Shown here one piece after another: positions 36,268-45,667 of a DNA stretch of 64,000 nt. Source of the DNA: Candidatus Poribacteria bacterium (GTDB taxonomy: Bacteria > Poribacteria > WGA-4E > GCA-2687025). The notes under the pieces are model-generated. The model saw nothing but the letters and a program-made list of their open reading frames with translations, did no database searches and was not told where the DNA came from. Positions within the stretch are counted from its first letter, which is position 1, and each line of letters opens with the position of its first letter. A program made the position numbers and the translations under genes. The stretch lies in NCBI GenBank assembly GCA_028818695.1, contig JAPPNK010000029.1, positions 163,450 to 227,449 of the forward strand. The letters run 5' to 3'.

Positions 36268-37392
36268 TCAGAACATCTTGTGCCAATACGCCGCTTCGGC
36301 GATCAGCTGTTTCACTTCGGCGCGCGAGGAGCCTTCCGCGGCGATCAGCTCGTCCGCGTCGACATGGTTCTTCGCGTCCGGTCCCCGCCCGGCGTCCAAA
36401 ATACAATTCGTGAGCCAGCTGGTGCGGATTCCGTTGACGCCGGAAGTGTAATTCGTGTTGTAATCGCCTTTGACAAGACCGACCAGCTGGTCGACCTTGC
36501 TGCGCGGGTACCCTTCCGGGCGGGAAGTTGGAACCGACTCGCGCTTGCCGTCGGGCGAGATGAGCGTCAGTCCGCCGCGTATTTCCAGCGTCGCCTCTTC
36601 GCCTTCCAGAATGACCCATTCTTGGAATCCGACATGCGTGTTGCCGCAGATGGTGATTGTTCCTTCGGCGCCGTTTTCCATGACCACATCCGAGTAGGAG
36701 TTGATCTCAACATACTTGTCGATGACCTTCCCGTTCTCTTCAAAGATCTTGTCGGTTTTGCCGTAGACCGATTTTGGAAGAAAACCTGTCATCCACATGA
36801 AGATGTCTTGGAGATGGCTGCCGGAGTCGTTCGGCTGTCCGCCGCCTGAGAATCGCGGGTCGCCGCGCCAGCCGCCGGCTCCCCATCGCTGCGCCATGTA
36901 CACTTCGAACCGCTTCAACTCGCCCAGTTTGCCGGACTGGACGACGCTTCTGCCCGTCACATAGGCGGGTTCGTAATGGCGCTGGTATCCGCCGACAAGA
37001 TGATGTCCGCCGCCGACCGCCATTTTATGCATGTGGACGGCGTCGCCGACTCGGTTCGCCATCGGTTTTTCGACGATGACGGAGCATCCCGCGCGGAAGG
37101 CGGCGCGAACCTGGATGTCATGCAGCGAGTGGGGCGAGAAGATGCCGACCATGTCCAGGTCTTCTTTGTCGAGCATTTCCAGGTATTCGTATTCGCCGAT
37201 GTAGCGGGCTACGCCGCCTTTTTTGAACCCTTTGACCCGCTGCTCCATCGCATTTTCGAGCGCGTCAATGCTGCTGGGGCTGACGTCGGCGGCGGCGATC
37301 ACTTCGCAATCGTCTCGCGTCGCAAATCCGAGCGTGTTGCCTCGTCCGGCTCCTCCTGGTCCGATGACGCCAACTTTCAATTTCTCTGCCAT
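36268..37392 (-). CDS. Gfo/Idh/MocA family oxidoreductase
   Basis: A 374-residue NAD(P)-dependent dehydrogenase, first gene of the unit ending with the LamG protein. KVGVIGPGGAGRGNTLGF is the nucleotide-binding loop and VIVEKPMANRVGDA the family signature; NDSGSHLQDIFMWM is in the C-terminal domain, where the His is usually catalytic. It is a little longer than average. Substrate unknown; a role in handling sugars bound or released outside the cell is possible from the neighbouring LamG gene. Confidence 0.92.
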   Translation of the reverse strand: MAEKLKVGVIGPGGAGRGNTLGFATRDDCEVIAAADVSPSSIDALENAMEQRVKGFKKGGVARYIGEYEYLEMLDKEDLDMVGIFSPHSLHDIQVRAAFRAGCSVIVEKPMANRVGDAVHMHKMAVGGGHHLVGGYQRHYEPAYVTGRSVVQSGKLGELKRFEVYMAQRWGAGGWRGDPRFSGGGQPNDSGSHLQDIFMWMTGFLPKSVYGKTDKIFEENGKVIDKYVEINSYSDVVMENGAEGTITICGNTHVGFQEWVILEGEEATLEIRGGLTLISPDGKRESVPTSRPEGYPRSKVDQLVGLVKGDYNTNYTSGVNGIRTSWLTNCILDAGRGPDAKNHVDADELIAAEGSSRAEVKQLIAEAAYWHKMF

Positions 37393-37539
37393 GGTTCTCC
37401 GTTTTCTGCTGATAACCGTATTGAGCGTTCAGGTTGGAGTCTATATGAGGATGGGCGGCATGTCAACGGGCGGCGCTTTCATGCGCGGCTGTTTGCGAAT
37501 CTGCTCCCGGCATGTTATGATATCAAAGGAGGGCAGATG

Positions 37540-37785
37540 ATGGGGCGGCCAAAGAGTATCCGTGAAAGCGACTTTAGAGCGGTGAGGGGCAATTACCAGT
37601 ACCTTGCGCTCAAAGTGTTAGACAATGCGCTGCGCGACGCAGCGGGAACGCGCCAAACCTCGCATGAAACGCAGCGGGAAGCGCGCGAGTTTATCCATTC
37701 AAAAGAAGCCGAATTCTGGGCTGACGCATCCGGCGTCAACATTCGAAAGCTGCGCCAAGCATACAAGCAGCGCCTGCTTCAATAG
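37540..37785 (+). CDS. Small basic protein of unknown function
   Basis: An 81-residue protein (82 if the ATG at 37537 is used) that I do not recognise. The strong ribosome site AAAGGAGGGCAG directly upstream shows this to be the true start of a frame that otherwise runs back antisense through the oxidoreductase gene. It opens GRPKSIRESDFRAVRGNYQYLAL and ends with the basic helix SGVNIRKLRQAYKQRLLQ, suggesting a small helical, perhaps nucleic-acid-binding protein. It is divergent from the oxidoreductase operon and transcribed alone. Confidence 0.65.
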   Translation: MGRPKSIRESDFRAVRGNYQYLALKVLDNALRDAAGTRQTSHETQREAREFIHSKEAEFWADASGVNIRKLRQAYKQRLLQ

Positions 37786-37993
37786 CCGGCGGCGTCAAGC
37801 GCGAGAACGGCGGTACGGAACCTACAGAGGCAAAGCGTTCAGGATTCGCCATAATAGGCGTTTGCATCCATTTTTAAAGCGTTCGTTTCAATCGCAGGCT
37901 ATGTTTGAGCAGCGCAAAAGCGGGGAATAATTCAGCTGTTTTTACTGCGGATCTCCTCCCGCGCCGCCTCGCCAGTCCGCTAAACAGCCCCGC

Positions 37994-38848
37994 CTACAGA
38001 GCCGCCAACAGCGCCTGCCGCATCGTCTCCACCGGCGCTTTCAGCCCTGTCCACCTCTCCAACGCAATCGCCCCTTGGTGCGTTAGCATGCCGAGTCCGT
38101 TCAGGGTTTTGCACCCGTTCTGCGCCGCCGTCTTCAGCAACCCTGTCTGCGGCGGAGAATAGACGATGTCATACACCGCAAGCGGCGGGCGGAGCGCATC
38201 AGCGTCTATAGGAAGCCCAGCCGAGCCGTCCATCCCCGCAGATGTCGCGTTCACCAGAAGAGCGGTTCCGTCCAGAGCCGACGCAATCCCCGCTTCCGTC
38301 AGCGGTTCCGCCCGCGCCGATACGCCGATCGCCGCGTCCGCCTCCGCCGCAAGAGCCTCCGCCTTCTCGAAGGTGCGGTTCACAATAACAATCTTCCGCG
38401 CCTTCGCCTTCGCCAGCGCCGCCGCAACCGCGCGAGCCGCTCCGCCCGCCCCCATCACAGCCGCTTTTTCGCCCGCAGGAGGCGCGATGCCGCTCTCATC
38501 CATCGCCCGCAGGAAACCTTCTGCGTCCGTGTTGTAGCCGATGGAGCGCCCATCCTCATGAAATAGAACCGTGTTGACAGCCCCGATAAACGCCGCCTCG
38601 CCGCTCACCTCGTCCAGCAGCGGCAGCAGGCTCTCCTTGTGCGGTATCGTCGCGTTGAAGCCGCGCGCCCCAACCGCTTGAAGACCCCGCACCGCCTCCG
38701 GCAAACGATCGGGAGCGACCGGAAACGGCGCATAAACCCAGTCCAAGCCAAGCTCCGCAATCGCCGCGTTATGCATCGCCGGCGACAGCGTATGCGACAC
38801 CGGGTAGCCGATCACCCCGACAAGCTGCGTCTTCCCCGTGATCCTCAT
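37994..38848 (-). CDS. aroE: Shikimate dehydrogenase
   Basis: AroE reduces 3-dehydroshikimate to shikimate with NADPH in aromatic amino acid synthesis. The 284-residue protein has VIGYPVSHTLSPAMHNAAI for substrate binding, the catalytic Lys in FNATIPHKESLLPLLDE, NTDAEGFLRAM, and the NADPH loop MGAGGAARAVAAAL with NRTFEKA. Its start overlaps the stop of the upstream oxidoreductase gene by 4 bases, and it is the last gene in a six-gene unit. The pairing with a 2-oxoacid:ferredoxin oxidoreductase may reflect a shared link to aromatic compounds. Confidence 0.95.
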   Translation of the reverse strand: MRITGKTQLVGVIGYPVSHTLSPAMHNAAIAELGLDWVYAPFPVAPDRLPEAVRGLQAVGARGFNATIPHKESLLPLLDEVSGEAAFIGAVNTVLFHEDGRSIGYNTDAEGFLRAMDESGIAPPAGEKAAVMGAGGAARAVAAALAKAKARKIVIVNRTFEKAEALAAEADAAIGVSARAEPLTEAGIASALDGTALLVNATSAGMDGSAGLPIDADALRPPLAVYDIVYSPPQTGLLKTAAQNGCKTLNGLGMLTHQGAIALERWTGLKAPVETMRQALLAAL

Positions 38849-41800
38849 TCCCCGCCCAGCAGCCTTTCAACGCGCCGGCGAGCCTCCTCCATCTTCGGAT
38901 AACGCACCTCTCGATACCCCCGCGCCTCCTCCGGACACTCCAGCGCCTCCGTCATGCGCTTGTAGCTCGCCTCATCCTCATAGCTGAACCGCTCCACCAG
39001 CGCGATGTACCAGTCCCGAAACTCTTTCTCCCTGCGGTGCCAAGACGGCATCCAACGGCGCAAAAACTTCATCCGCCGCATCATGCGCAACTGCCAGTTG
39101 CGCGTGTTCATATTGAAGGCGATGTCTTTGCCAAGAATCGTGAAAACGGGGCGGTTCAGATGCAGATACCGCAGCCGATCGCCGTTCGAACGGTTGATGT
39201 TGTAGCGCGCCTCATCGCGCCGCCGCTTCTCCTCGCTTGTCAACAGATGCGAGACATAAATCTCGTCCTTGATGCACATCGTTTTATGAAGATAGCGGAT
39301 CGCCGCCTTTGTCGCCGCCAACCCGTATTCAAGCGCGTCTTTCTGGTACACACCCAGAACCAGGTCAGCATACCGGCGCGCATAGTCGATATTCTCAAAC
39401 TGAACGAGATCGTATGCGCGGATCGCAAAGTGGCGCAGCTCCTCCTCGTCCAGCGCCTCCATCTGCGCCGCCGACTCTTCAACCAGCTTGCGGTAGCGTT
39501 TCGCGGTTCGCGCGTTTTGGTCTTCGGTTAAAATCGCGGTTTTGTCGGCAAGCGTTTCGGCGTAATCGGGCGCCTTTTCATCCGCAAAACGCTCCGGCTC
39601 CAGAACAATCAGGCGCCCGATGTTGAAGGCGTTCATATTCGCCTCAAGGTCGTACGGGGGAACGCTGTTCTGAACCGCCCAGATCAGATTGTCAAGATCG
39701 AACGGAAGAAGTCCGCGCTGATACGCCGCGCCCAGCATCATCAGGTTGCCGTAGATCTTGTTGCCGAGATGCTTTTCGGAGATCTCAAAAAAGTCGGCGG
39801 CGAGGAAACCGTCCGGACGCGCCCGGCTCTCCAGCAGACTGATCGCCCCTTCCGTATCCGACTCCGCCCGCCCAATGAGCATCGGAATCGTTTCCGTCTC
39901 CGATTGGTTTAAAATCACCGCCGTCCGATCCGGCGACGCGATTCGAACAGAGCCGCGCGTGTCGGCGGCGCGCGCCGCTTCCAGCGGATCCATCCCCAAG
40001 ATCACATTCGCCTTCCCCGCCGGTATCAAGGTTGAGACAACCGTCTCCTTCGACTTCGTGAAAAGCATGTGCGCATACACGCCGCCGTTGCGTATCGCCA
40101 GCCCTTTCTTGTCGCAAAAATGAACCTGATACCCCTCTTTATAGCCTGCCAGCGCCAGAGCCGCCGAAATGACGCCGATGCCCATTCCGCCAACTCCCGC
40201 TGAATAGATGCAGTAGGAATCCTCAAAGTCAAGACGAGGCGGATCCGCCTCAACCGCCGTCGGAATGCTCGGCAGCGCCGGCGGCCCCTTCCGATGCACA
40301 ACAACCCGCTCAAACGACGGGCAATGCTTGCCTTTGACGCATGCCTCGTCCGCGACGCACTTGGACAGGTCGGTCTCGACCTTCTTTCCGTAATCGGTGT
40401 CGATGAATTTCAAGGCGGGACAGCCGGTCGCCATCGTGCATTCCAAGCAGAATTCGCACACTTCAGGGGTGACGTTGATGTGCGTCTCCTTCGGCAGGTA
40501 CCCTTTTTTCTTTACAATCTGCCGTTTCTCGCGCCGCTGCTTGCGGTGGTAGGTGATGCCGCACTCTTTGTCGGCGATGATGAATTTGACGCCGTCCTGC
40601 AGGATCGCCCGTTCCAACAGCGCCCGGTACGCCTCATGATCGCCCGGATGCGCTCCGATGATGAGTATATCATCGCCGCCTGCCAAGCCGCGCAGCGCCG
40701 CCTCGATGTCCTGCGTCCGCGTCGGCTCGCCCATCAGATCGTATTCCAGCCCTGGCGTCGTCTGATGCCCTGTCATTCCGGTCGTCTTGTTGTCTAAAAG
40801 AATGTAGGCGATGTCCTGGTTGTGCTTGATCGAATCGGAGATGCCGGCAAGCCCGCTGTGAAAAAATGTCGAATCGCCCATAAACACAATCTGCTTATTC
40901 GTGATGAACGGATCCGCCCCGGCGCCCGCCCCTCCGCCTCCAAGACCCATGCCGGACAGGTTATGCATCAAGTTGTCGAACGGCTCATACAGAAACATGC
41001 TGTAACAGCCGATGTCCCCATGAAAGACGAGGTTGATCGGCTCAACGCCGTGCGTCTTGCGCATATACTCAGGGTCTTTGAAGTCCTGAACGATGCGTTC
41101 AAGAAGCGTTCCGGAATCGCGGTGCGGACATCCTGGACAAAAGCCGGGCGTCCGAGACGGCAGCACCGGCAGCTGCATCGACTCAAAATCGGCGCCCTTC
41201 GGTTTAACTTCCGGCGGGGGCGTCTTCAGCAGCGACTCCTCATAATTCAGACGCGCGGGATCCACCCCGATTTCCGGGAACGCTCGAAACAGCGGTATCA
41301 GCCGTTCAAGAACGTTCGACGGGTCCAGACCCAACACGGACGGAAAACCTTCCACGCCCCGCGGCAGCTGCTTCCCCCATACCGGCGGAAGGCGCATGCT
41401 CTCGTCCCGCTGCTTCAGATCGGCAAAGAGCGTCTTGATCTGCCCCTCCAAGAGCGGGCGCCGCTCCTCCACCACAACGAGATTCTCCGTCAGCTCTGCA
41501 AACTCAAGAACGGTCGCCTCGTCCAACGGATAGGTGATTCCCATCTTCAACAGCGGAAACGACCCTTGCGCGCCGAGCTCATGGAGCGCATGCTGCAGAT
41601 ACAGATATGCGCCGCCCGCCGCAACGAAACCGATCGGCGCCCCCCGGCGCGGATTCTCGATGCGGTTCAGGCGCAGCTCCCGCGCCCGGCGCAGCAGCTC
41701 CGGAAATCGCCGTTCCGTGACGTCGATCTCCATCTTCGCCGTCCCAGGCGGCAAGATAATCCGCTCCTCTTTAACAATTTCAGTCGGGTCTAAAGTCGCC

Positions 41801-42396
41801 TGCTTTTCAGGGGTGGTATCCAGCGGCGGATGCGGAAACAGCTCCACAATGCTCCCGCCGTCCGCCTGATGCGTCGTGATGATATAGGCGATATACAGAT
41901 TCGTTTCCGCCGACAGATCAAACGCCGTATTGATCCAGTCCTTCAGCTCCTGAAAGGTCGCCGGCTCCATGATCGGCATGAAAAGATGCTGCGCTAGATA
42001 GCGCGAATCGGTCGGCACCTGGGTCGAGTTGGAATGCGGGTCCTCTCCCATGACAGCGACGGCGCCTCCGATGGCTCCAGCCATATTGCTGATGGCGAGC
42101 GCGTCGCTGGCGACATGAACCCCAACGCTTTTCATGACCGTCATGGCGCGCAGGTTCGCCATCTGCGCGCCGTTGAGCCGGGCGGCTCCCAGCGCCTCGT
42201 TGTTCGCCAGCTGAGCGAGAACGCCGCGCTCCTTCAGCTGCGGAGCATGCCGCTCAATGATGTCGAAAAATTCGGATATGGGCGAACCTGGGTATCCTGT
42301 CAAAAGATTCGCTTTTCCTTCAAGCGCACCTTTCAGCAGCAGCTCGCATCCGGTGTAGATGTTGCGTCCGTCTTCTTGGAACAGTCGACTTGGCAT
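38845..42396 (-). CDS. Fused 2-oxoacid:ferredoxin oxidoreductase (indolepyruvate type)
   Basis: An 1183-residue single-chain enzyme that would oxidatively decarboxylate aryl- or other 2-oxoacids to acyl-CoA with a low-potential acceptor. In order: a pyrimidine-binding domain (LLTGYPGSPISEFF, NNEALGAARLNGAQ), a linker, a TPP domain with FCPGCPHRDSG, HGDIGCYSM and FMGDSTFFHSGL, a ferredoxin-like part around residue 650 with CEFCLECTMATGCP and a second, atypically spaced CVADEACVKGKHCP, and a gamma domain starting GVGGMGIGVISAALALAGY. Its ATG overlaps the recN stop (TAATG) with GAGGAG inside recN. The best match is indolepyruvate oxidoreductase, but the substrate is not proven. Confidence 0.88.
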   Translation of the reverse strand: MPSRLFQEDGRNIYTGCELLLKGALEGKANLLTGYPGSPISEFFDIIERHAPQLKERGVLAQLANNEALGAARLNGAQMANLRAMTVMKSVGVHVASDALAISNMAGAIGGAVAVMGEDPHSNSTQVPTDSRYLAQHLFMPIMEPATFQELKDWINTAFDLSAETNLYIAYIITTHQADGGSIVELFPHPPLDTTPEKQATLDPTEIVKEERIILPPGTAKMEIDVTERRFPELLRRARELRLNRIENPRRGAPIGFVAAGGAYLYLQHALHELGAQGSFPLLKMGITYPLDEATVLEFAELTENLVVVEERRPLLEGQIKTLFADLKQRDESMRLPPVWGKQLPRGVEGFPSVLGLDPSNVLERLIPLFRAFPEIGVDPARLNYEESLLKTPPPEVKPKGADFESMQLPVLPSRTPGFCPGCPHRDSGTLLERIVQDFKDPEYMRKTHGVEPINLVFHGDIGCYSMFLYEPFDNLMHNLSGMGLGGGGAGAGADPFITNKQIVFMGDSTFFHSGLAGISDSIKHNQDIAYILLDNKTTGMTGHQTTPGLEYDLMGEPTRTQDIEAALRGLAGGDDILIIGAHPGDHEAYRALLERAILQDGVKFIIADKECGITYHRKQRREKRQIVKKKGYLPKETHINVTPEVCEFCLECTMATGCPALKFIDTDYGKKVETDLSKCVADEACVKGKHCPSFERVVVHRKGPPALPSIPTAVEADPPRLDFEDSYCIYSAGVGGMGIGVISAALALAGYKEGYQVHFCDKKGLAIRNGGVYAHMLFTKSKETVVSTLIPAGKANVILGMDPLEAARAADTRGSVRIASPDRTAVILNQSETETIPMLIGRAESDTEGAISLLESRARPDGFLAADFFEISEKHLGNKIYGNLMMLGAAYQRGLLPFDLDNLIWAVQNSVPPYDLEANMNAFNIGRLIVLEPERFADEKAPDYAETLADKTAILTEDQNARTAKRYRKLVEESAAQMEALDEEELRHFAIRAYDLVQFENIDYARRYADLVLGVYQKDALEYGLAATKAAIRYLHKTMCIKDEIYVSHLLTSEEKRRRDEARYNINRSNGDRLRYLHLNRPVFTILGKDIAFNMNTRNWQLRMMRRMKFLRRWMPSWHRREKEFRDWYIALVERFSYEDEASYKRMTEALECPEEARGYREVRYPKMEEARRRVERLLGGE

Positions 42397-44126
42397 TACT
42401 CCTCTTTTCCGGCCCGAAGGCTCGATAGGGCGCGTTTCAATAAGTTAACGGCATGGGCATGGCTCGTATCGGCGTCGCCTCCCAGCATATGAGCCAACTC
42501 AGCGACGCGGCTGCCGTCGTCTAAGAGAAAAGCGGCGGCGGTTGTCCGCTCCCCTGTTTCGTTCTTTTCGACATGGAAATGCCGGTCTGCCATGGCGGCG
42601 ATCTGGGGCGAATGGGTGACGCAGATCGTCTGCCGCTGGTTCGAGAGTTGCCGCAGTTTCTCGCCCACCATCGCAGCCGCGGCTCCGCCGATGCCGGCGT
42701 CCACCTCGTCAAACACCAGCGTCGAGACGGTGTCCACCTCCGCCAGGACGGTCTTCAGCGCCAACGTGACGCGGGAGAGCTCGCCCCCGGAGGCGATCTG
42801 CCCAAGACCTTTCGGCTCAATGCCGACATTCGGAGCGATCAAAAACTGCACTTTATCCATTCCGTTGCGCGTCAATTTATACCGAACGCCGCCGATTCGC
42901 ACCAACCCTGAACTCGACTCTTCATGGACAGCCTCCACCGCAAAACGCGCTTTCGGCATGCCGAGGTCGCGCAAGATCGGCTGCGTCTGCTTCTCGAGAT
43001 CAACCGCGGCGTCTCTCCGCCGCTCCGAAAGACGACGCGCCGCTTCGGTCGCTTCCGCCAGCGCCTCGCGCAGCGCCTCTTTCACCTCAACCGCCCGGTC
43101 GGCGGCCGTCTCCATACTGTTGAGACGCTCCTCCGCCTGCCGCTGGTACTGAAGTATAGCGGGTATTGCGCCTCCGTACTTGCGCTTCAGCAAAAAGATT
43201 TGGCTCAAACGCGCTTCGATCTCTTCAAGCCGCGCGGTTCCGCTCTCCAACGGCGACGCATGCTTGCGAAGCTGCAGCCCCGCATCTTCCAGCTCATGCA
43301 GAAGCGATTCGATGCGCGCCTCTATCGGTTTGACGGACGGGTCCAACTCGCGCAGCTCCTGTAGCTCCGACAACGACTGTCGAATCTGATCGGACGCGGA
43401 CGACTCGCTCTCAAACAGCCGACCCGACACAGAATGCGCAAGCTCCTCGATTCTTTCGGCGTTCATTAAGCGCCGGCGCTCCGTTTCAAGCCGCTCATCC
43501 TCGCCAGGCTGGAGAGCGGCGCCGCGCAGCTCGGCGATCTCATGCTCCGTCCGCTCCCGTTCGCGCTCCGCCGCCGCCGCCGCTTCGTTCAACGCCGACA
43601 GCTCCGCCCGCAGCGCGCTGAACCTGTCATACGCTTCTTTCACCCTCTGACGCAGAAAACCGCATCGGGCGAAAGCGTCCAGCAATTCCATATGCGTACT
43701 CAACTGAAACAGCGACTGCCGCTCATGCTGACCATGTATATCAACCCATTCATCTCCCAGCGTTTTCAAAAGGCTGTTCGTTACCATGCGCCCGTTTAAC
43801 AGCGCGCGGCTCCGCCCGTTCGCATAGACGCGCCTTGAGGCGATGAACGGCTCCCCGCCGCTCCATTCGATGCCGGCGTCTTGCAGCGCCTGATAGGTTT
43901 CGCTTTTCAGATCGGGCGCCTCAAAAGCTGCCTCAACATGGGCAAAATCGGCGCCAGGGCGCGCCATATCGGAGTTCGCTTTCTCTCCCGTAACAAGACC
44001 AAGCGCGCCCAAGATGATCGATTTCCCCGCCCCTGTTTCTCCTGTCAGCACATTCATACCGTCTGTAAATTCCAGCTCGGCGCTTTCTATTAGGGCTAGG
44101 TTTTGAATGCGCAGTTCCAGCAGCAT
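42396..44126 (-). CDS. recN: DNA repair protein RecN
   Basis: RecN is an SMC-like ATPase acting in double-strand break repair. The 576-residue protein has the opening MLLELRIQNLALIESAELEF, Walker A GETGAGKS (29-36), a DIHGQHERQSL segment typical of RecN, two coiled coils, the signature ASGGELSRVTLALK and Walker B LVFDEVDAGIGGAAA, then VTHSPQIAAMADRHF. It starts 3 bases after the nadK stop, the usual nadK-recN order seen in many bacteria, and its stop overlaps the next start by one base. Confidence 0.97.
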   Translation of the reverse strand: MLLELRIQNLALIESAELEFTDGMNVLTGETGAGKSIILGALGLVTGEKANSDMARPGADFAHVEAAFEAPDLKSETYQALQDAGIEWSGGEPFIASRRVYANGRSRALLNGRMVTNSLLKTLGDEWVDIHGQHERQSLFQLSTHMELLDAFARCGFLRQRVKEAYDRFSALRAELSALNEAAAAAERERERTEHEIAELRGAALQPGEDERLETERRRLMNAERIEELAHSVSGRLFESESSASDQIRQSLSELQELRELDPSVKPIEARIESLLHELEDAGLQLRKHASPLESGTARLEEIEARLSQIFLLKRKYGGAIPAILQYQRQAEERLNSMETAADRAVEVKEALREALAEATEAARRLSERRRDAAVDLEKQTQPILRDLGMPKARFAVEAVHEESSSGLVRIGGVRYKLTRNGMDKVQFLIAPNVGIEPKGLGQIASGGELSRVTLALKTVLAEVDTVSTLVFDEVDAGIGGAAAAMVGEKLRQLSNQRQTICVTHSPQIAAMADRHFHVEKNETGERTTAAAFLLDDGSRVAELAHMLGGDADTSHAHAVNLLKRALSSLRAGKEE

Positions 44127-44129
44127 CGT

Positions 44130-44987
44130 TCATCCCCGCAGCAGTTTGGCGCGCAGCACGGCGTAGAAGTCGCGTTTGCGCGAGCGCACCAGAGCGATCG
44201 TTTTGGAATCGCGCCGCACGCGCACCACGCTGCCCTCTTTGAGAGGCAGCTGCTCCTGCCCGTCCGCCCGAAGCGCGCCGCTCGGAGCCTTGGACATAAC
44301 GGCGATCTCCACGCGCGCTCCGCCCGGCGCCGCCATTGGACGCATGCCCAGCGTGAACGGCGAAATTGGCGTCAAAATGATCGCGTCGCAATTTGGATGC
44401 ATGATCGGGCCGCCGGCAGCGACCGAATACGCGGTTGACCCGGTCGGCGTGGCGACAATCATTCCGTCCGCGCGTATCGTAAAACAGCTTTCGTCGTTCA
44501 CCTGTATTTGAAGCGTGATGAGATGCGCGTTGTCTTTGATGACAAGGTCGTTCAGCGCGGAGCCGCTGATCGTTTCGCTGTCGTCGCTTTCCATCTCGTA
44601 ATGGAGCATCCACCGCTCGTCCGTTTCATAATCGCCTTCCAAAACGCGCAGGAGGGCGGAATTCATCTCGGCGCGGGTTACGGAGGTCAAAAAGCCGAGG
44701 TTGCCAAGGTTGACCGCCAAAATGGGGACGTTGTCGGAACCTGCAGCGCGCGCGACGCCGAGCAGCGTCCCGTCCCCGCCCAGAGTCACGAGCAGATCGG
44801 CCGCGGCGGTGACCGATTCCAACGGCTCCGCGCCGTCTATCTGATTGTCCGCCCCGGGCGCGTTCACGGCTCCAACAGAGGAACTCAGCCCCTTTGAAGC
44901 GAGCCAGACGCGCGTCTCCTGGGCGACCGCAGACGCTTCAGGTATTCCAGGATTCACGATGATGCCGATATGACGAAAACGGCTCAA
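44130..44987 (-). CDS. nadK: NAD kinase
   Basis: NadK phosphorylates NAD to NADP in the cytoplasm. The 285-residue protein shows the GGDG motif (LVTLGGDGTLL, residues 67-76), NLGNLGFLTSV, then NDLVIKDN and the DGMIVATPTGSTAYSVAAGGPI block, all diagnostic. It overlaps the DedA-like gene by 4 bases and is followed by recN at 3 bases, so all three are co-transcribed. Confidence 0.96.
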   Translation of the reverse strand: MSRFRHIGIIVNPGIPEASAVAQETRVWLASKGLSSSVGAVNAPGADNQIDGAEPLESVTAAADLLVTLGGDGTLLGVARAAGSDNVPILAVNLGNLGFLTSVTRAEMNSALLRVLEGDYETDERWMLHYEMESDDSETISGSALNDLVIKDNAHLITLQIQVNDESCFTIRADGMIVATPTGSTAYSVAAGGPIMHPNCDAIILTPISPFTLGMRPMAAPGGARVEIAVMSKAPSGALRADGQEQLPLKEGSVVRVRRDSKTIALVRSRKRDFYAVLRAKLLRG

Positions 44988-45661
44988 AACAACGCCTTCA
45001 CCACAATAAAACCAATGATAAGCAGCGCGGCAAACGCGACCGCCAGTATGTCAAAATAACGGTCGACCCAGGGCATCACCTTGGGACCGACGATGCGGAC
45101 GATGCCTGCGACCAGGAAGAACCGCGCTCCCCGCCCGACGATGGACGCGCCGAGAAGCGTCGGCAGTCCTACGGTCTCATTCAACCCCGCCACGATTGTG
45201 AAGACTTTATAAGGTATCGGCGTGAAACCCGCAACCATGATCCATCCAACCGCGTTTTCTTGATACTTGATCAAAACCGTATTCACCTTGTCGCTGATGT
45301 GGAGCGTCTGCAGTATCCATTCGCCAATTGTATCGTAAAAGAGATACCCGATGTACCAGCCGAGAACAGCTCCGAGAACAGAACCGATCGTACAGATGAG
45401 CGCAAATCGGAGCGCGCGTCGAGGAGCGGCGGCCGCCAACGGAAGCAGGAGGACGTCCGGCGGTATGATGAAAAAGGACGACTCCACAAACGCGACGCCA
45501 AAAAGCCACCAGGACGCATACGGCGATTCTGCCAAAAGCTCCACGCGCCGCTTCAAACGGCGGAGCCATCCGAAAAAGCCGCGCGCCTCGGTCGGGTCGG
45601 TTGTTGTAGGCGGTTGAGTCATTCTTCCGCCTCCTTGCTGCGAGGTGTCCCGTTCATTCAT
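44984..45661 (-). CDS. DedA/YqaA family membrane protein (SNARE-associated)
   Basis: A 225-residue inner-membrane protein of the VTT/DedA superfamily, YqaA branch. After a soluble N-terminus of about 45 residues come the motifs ASWWLFGVAFVESSFFIIPPDVLLLPLA, GSVLGAVLGWYIGYLFYD and WIMVAGFTPIPYKVFTIVAGL, where the Pro/Lys and acidic residues are conserved. These proteins act in lipid scrambling and envelope homeostasis. It lies 6 bases after the methyltransferase stop and overlaps nadK. Confidence 0.9.
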   Translation of the reverse strand: MNERDTSQQGGGRMTQPPTTTDPTEARGFFGWLRRLKRRVELLAESPYASWWLFGVAFVESSFFIIPPDVLLLPLAAAAPRRALRFALICTIGSVLGAVLGWYIGYLFYDTIGEWILQTLHISDKVNTVLIKYQENAVGWIMVAGFTPIPYKVFTIVAGLNETVGLPTLLGASIVGRGARFFLVAGIVRIVGPKVMPWVDRYFDILAVAFAALLIIGFIVVKALF

Positions 45662-45667
45662 TTCTTT

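Noticed and set aside
36976-37539. Long open frame running into the small gene at 37540
   Set aside because: It is antisense to a clear Gfo/Idh/MocA gene. The Shine-Dalgarno AAAGGAGG marks the real start at 37537/37540.
40294-42492. Several long plus-strand frames opposite the oxidoreductase gene
   Set aside because: They are shadows produced by high GC codon bias; they have no ribosome sites and Arg/Ala-rich low-information sequence.
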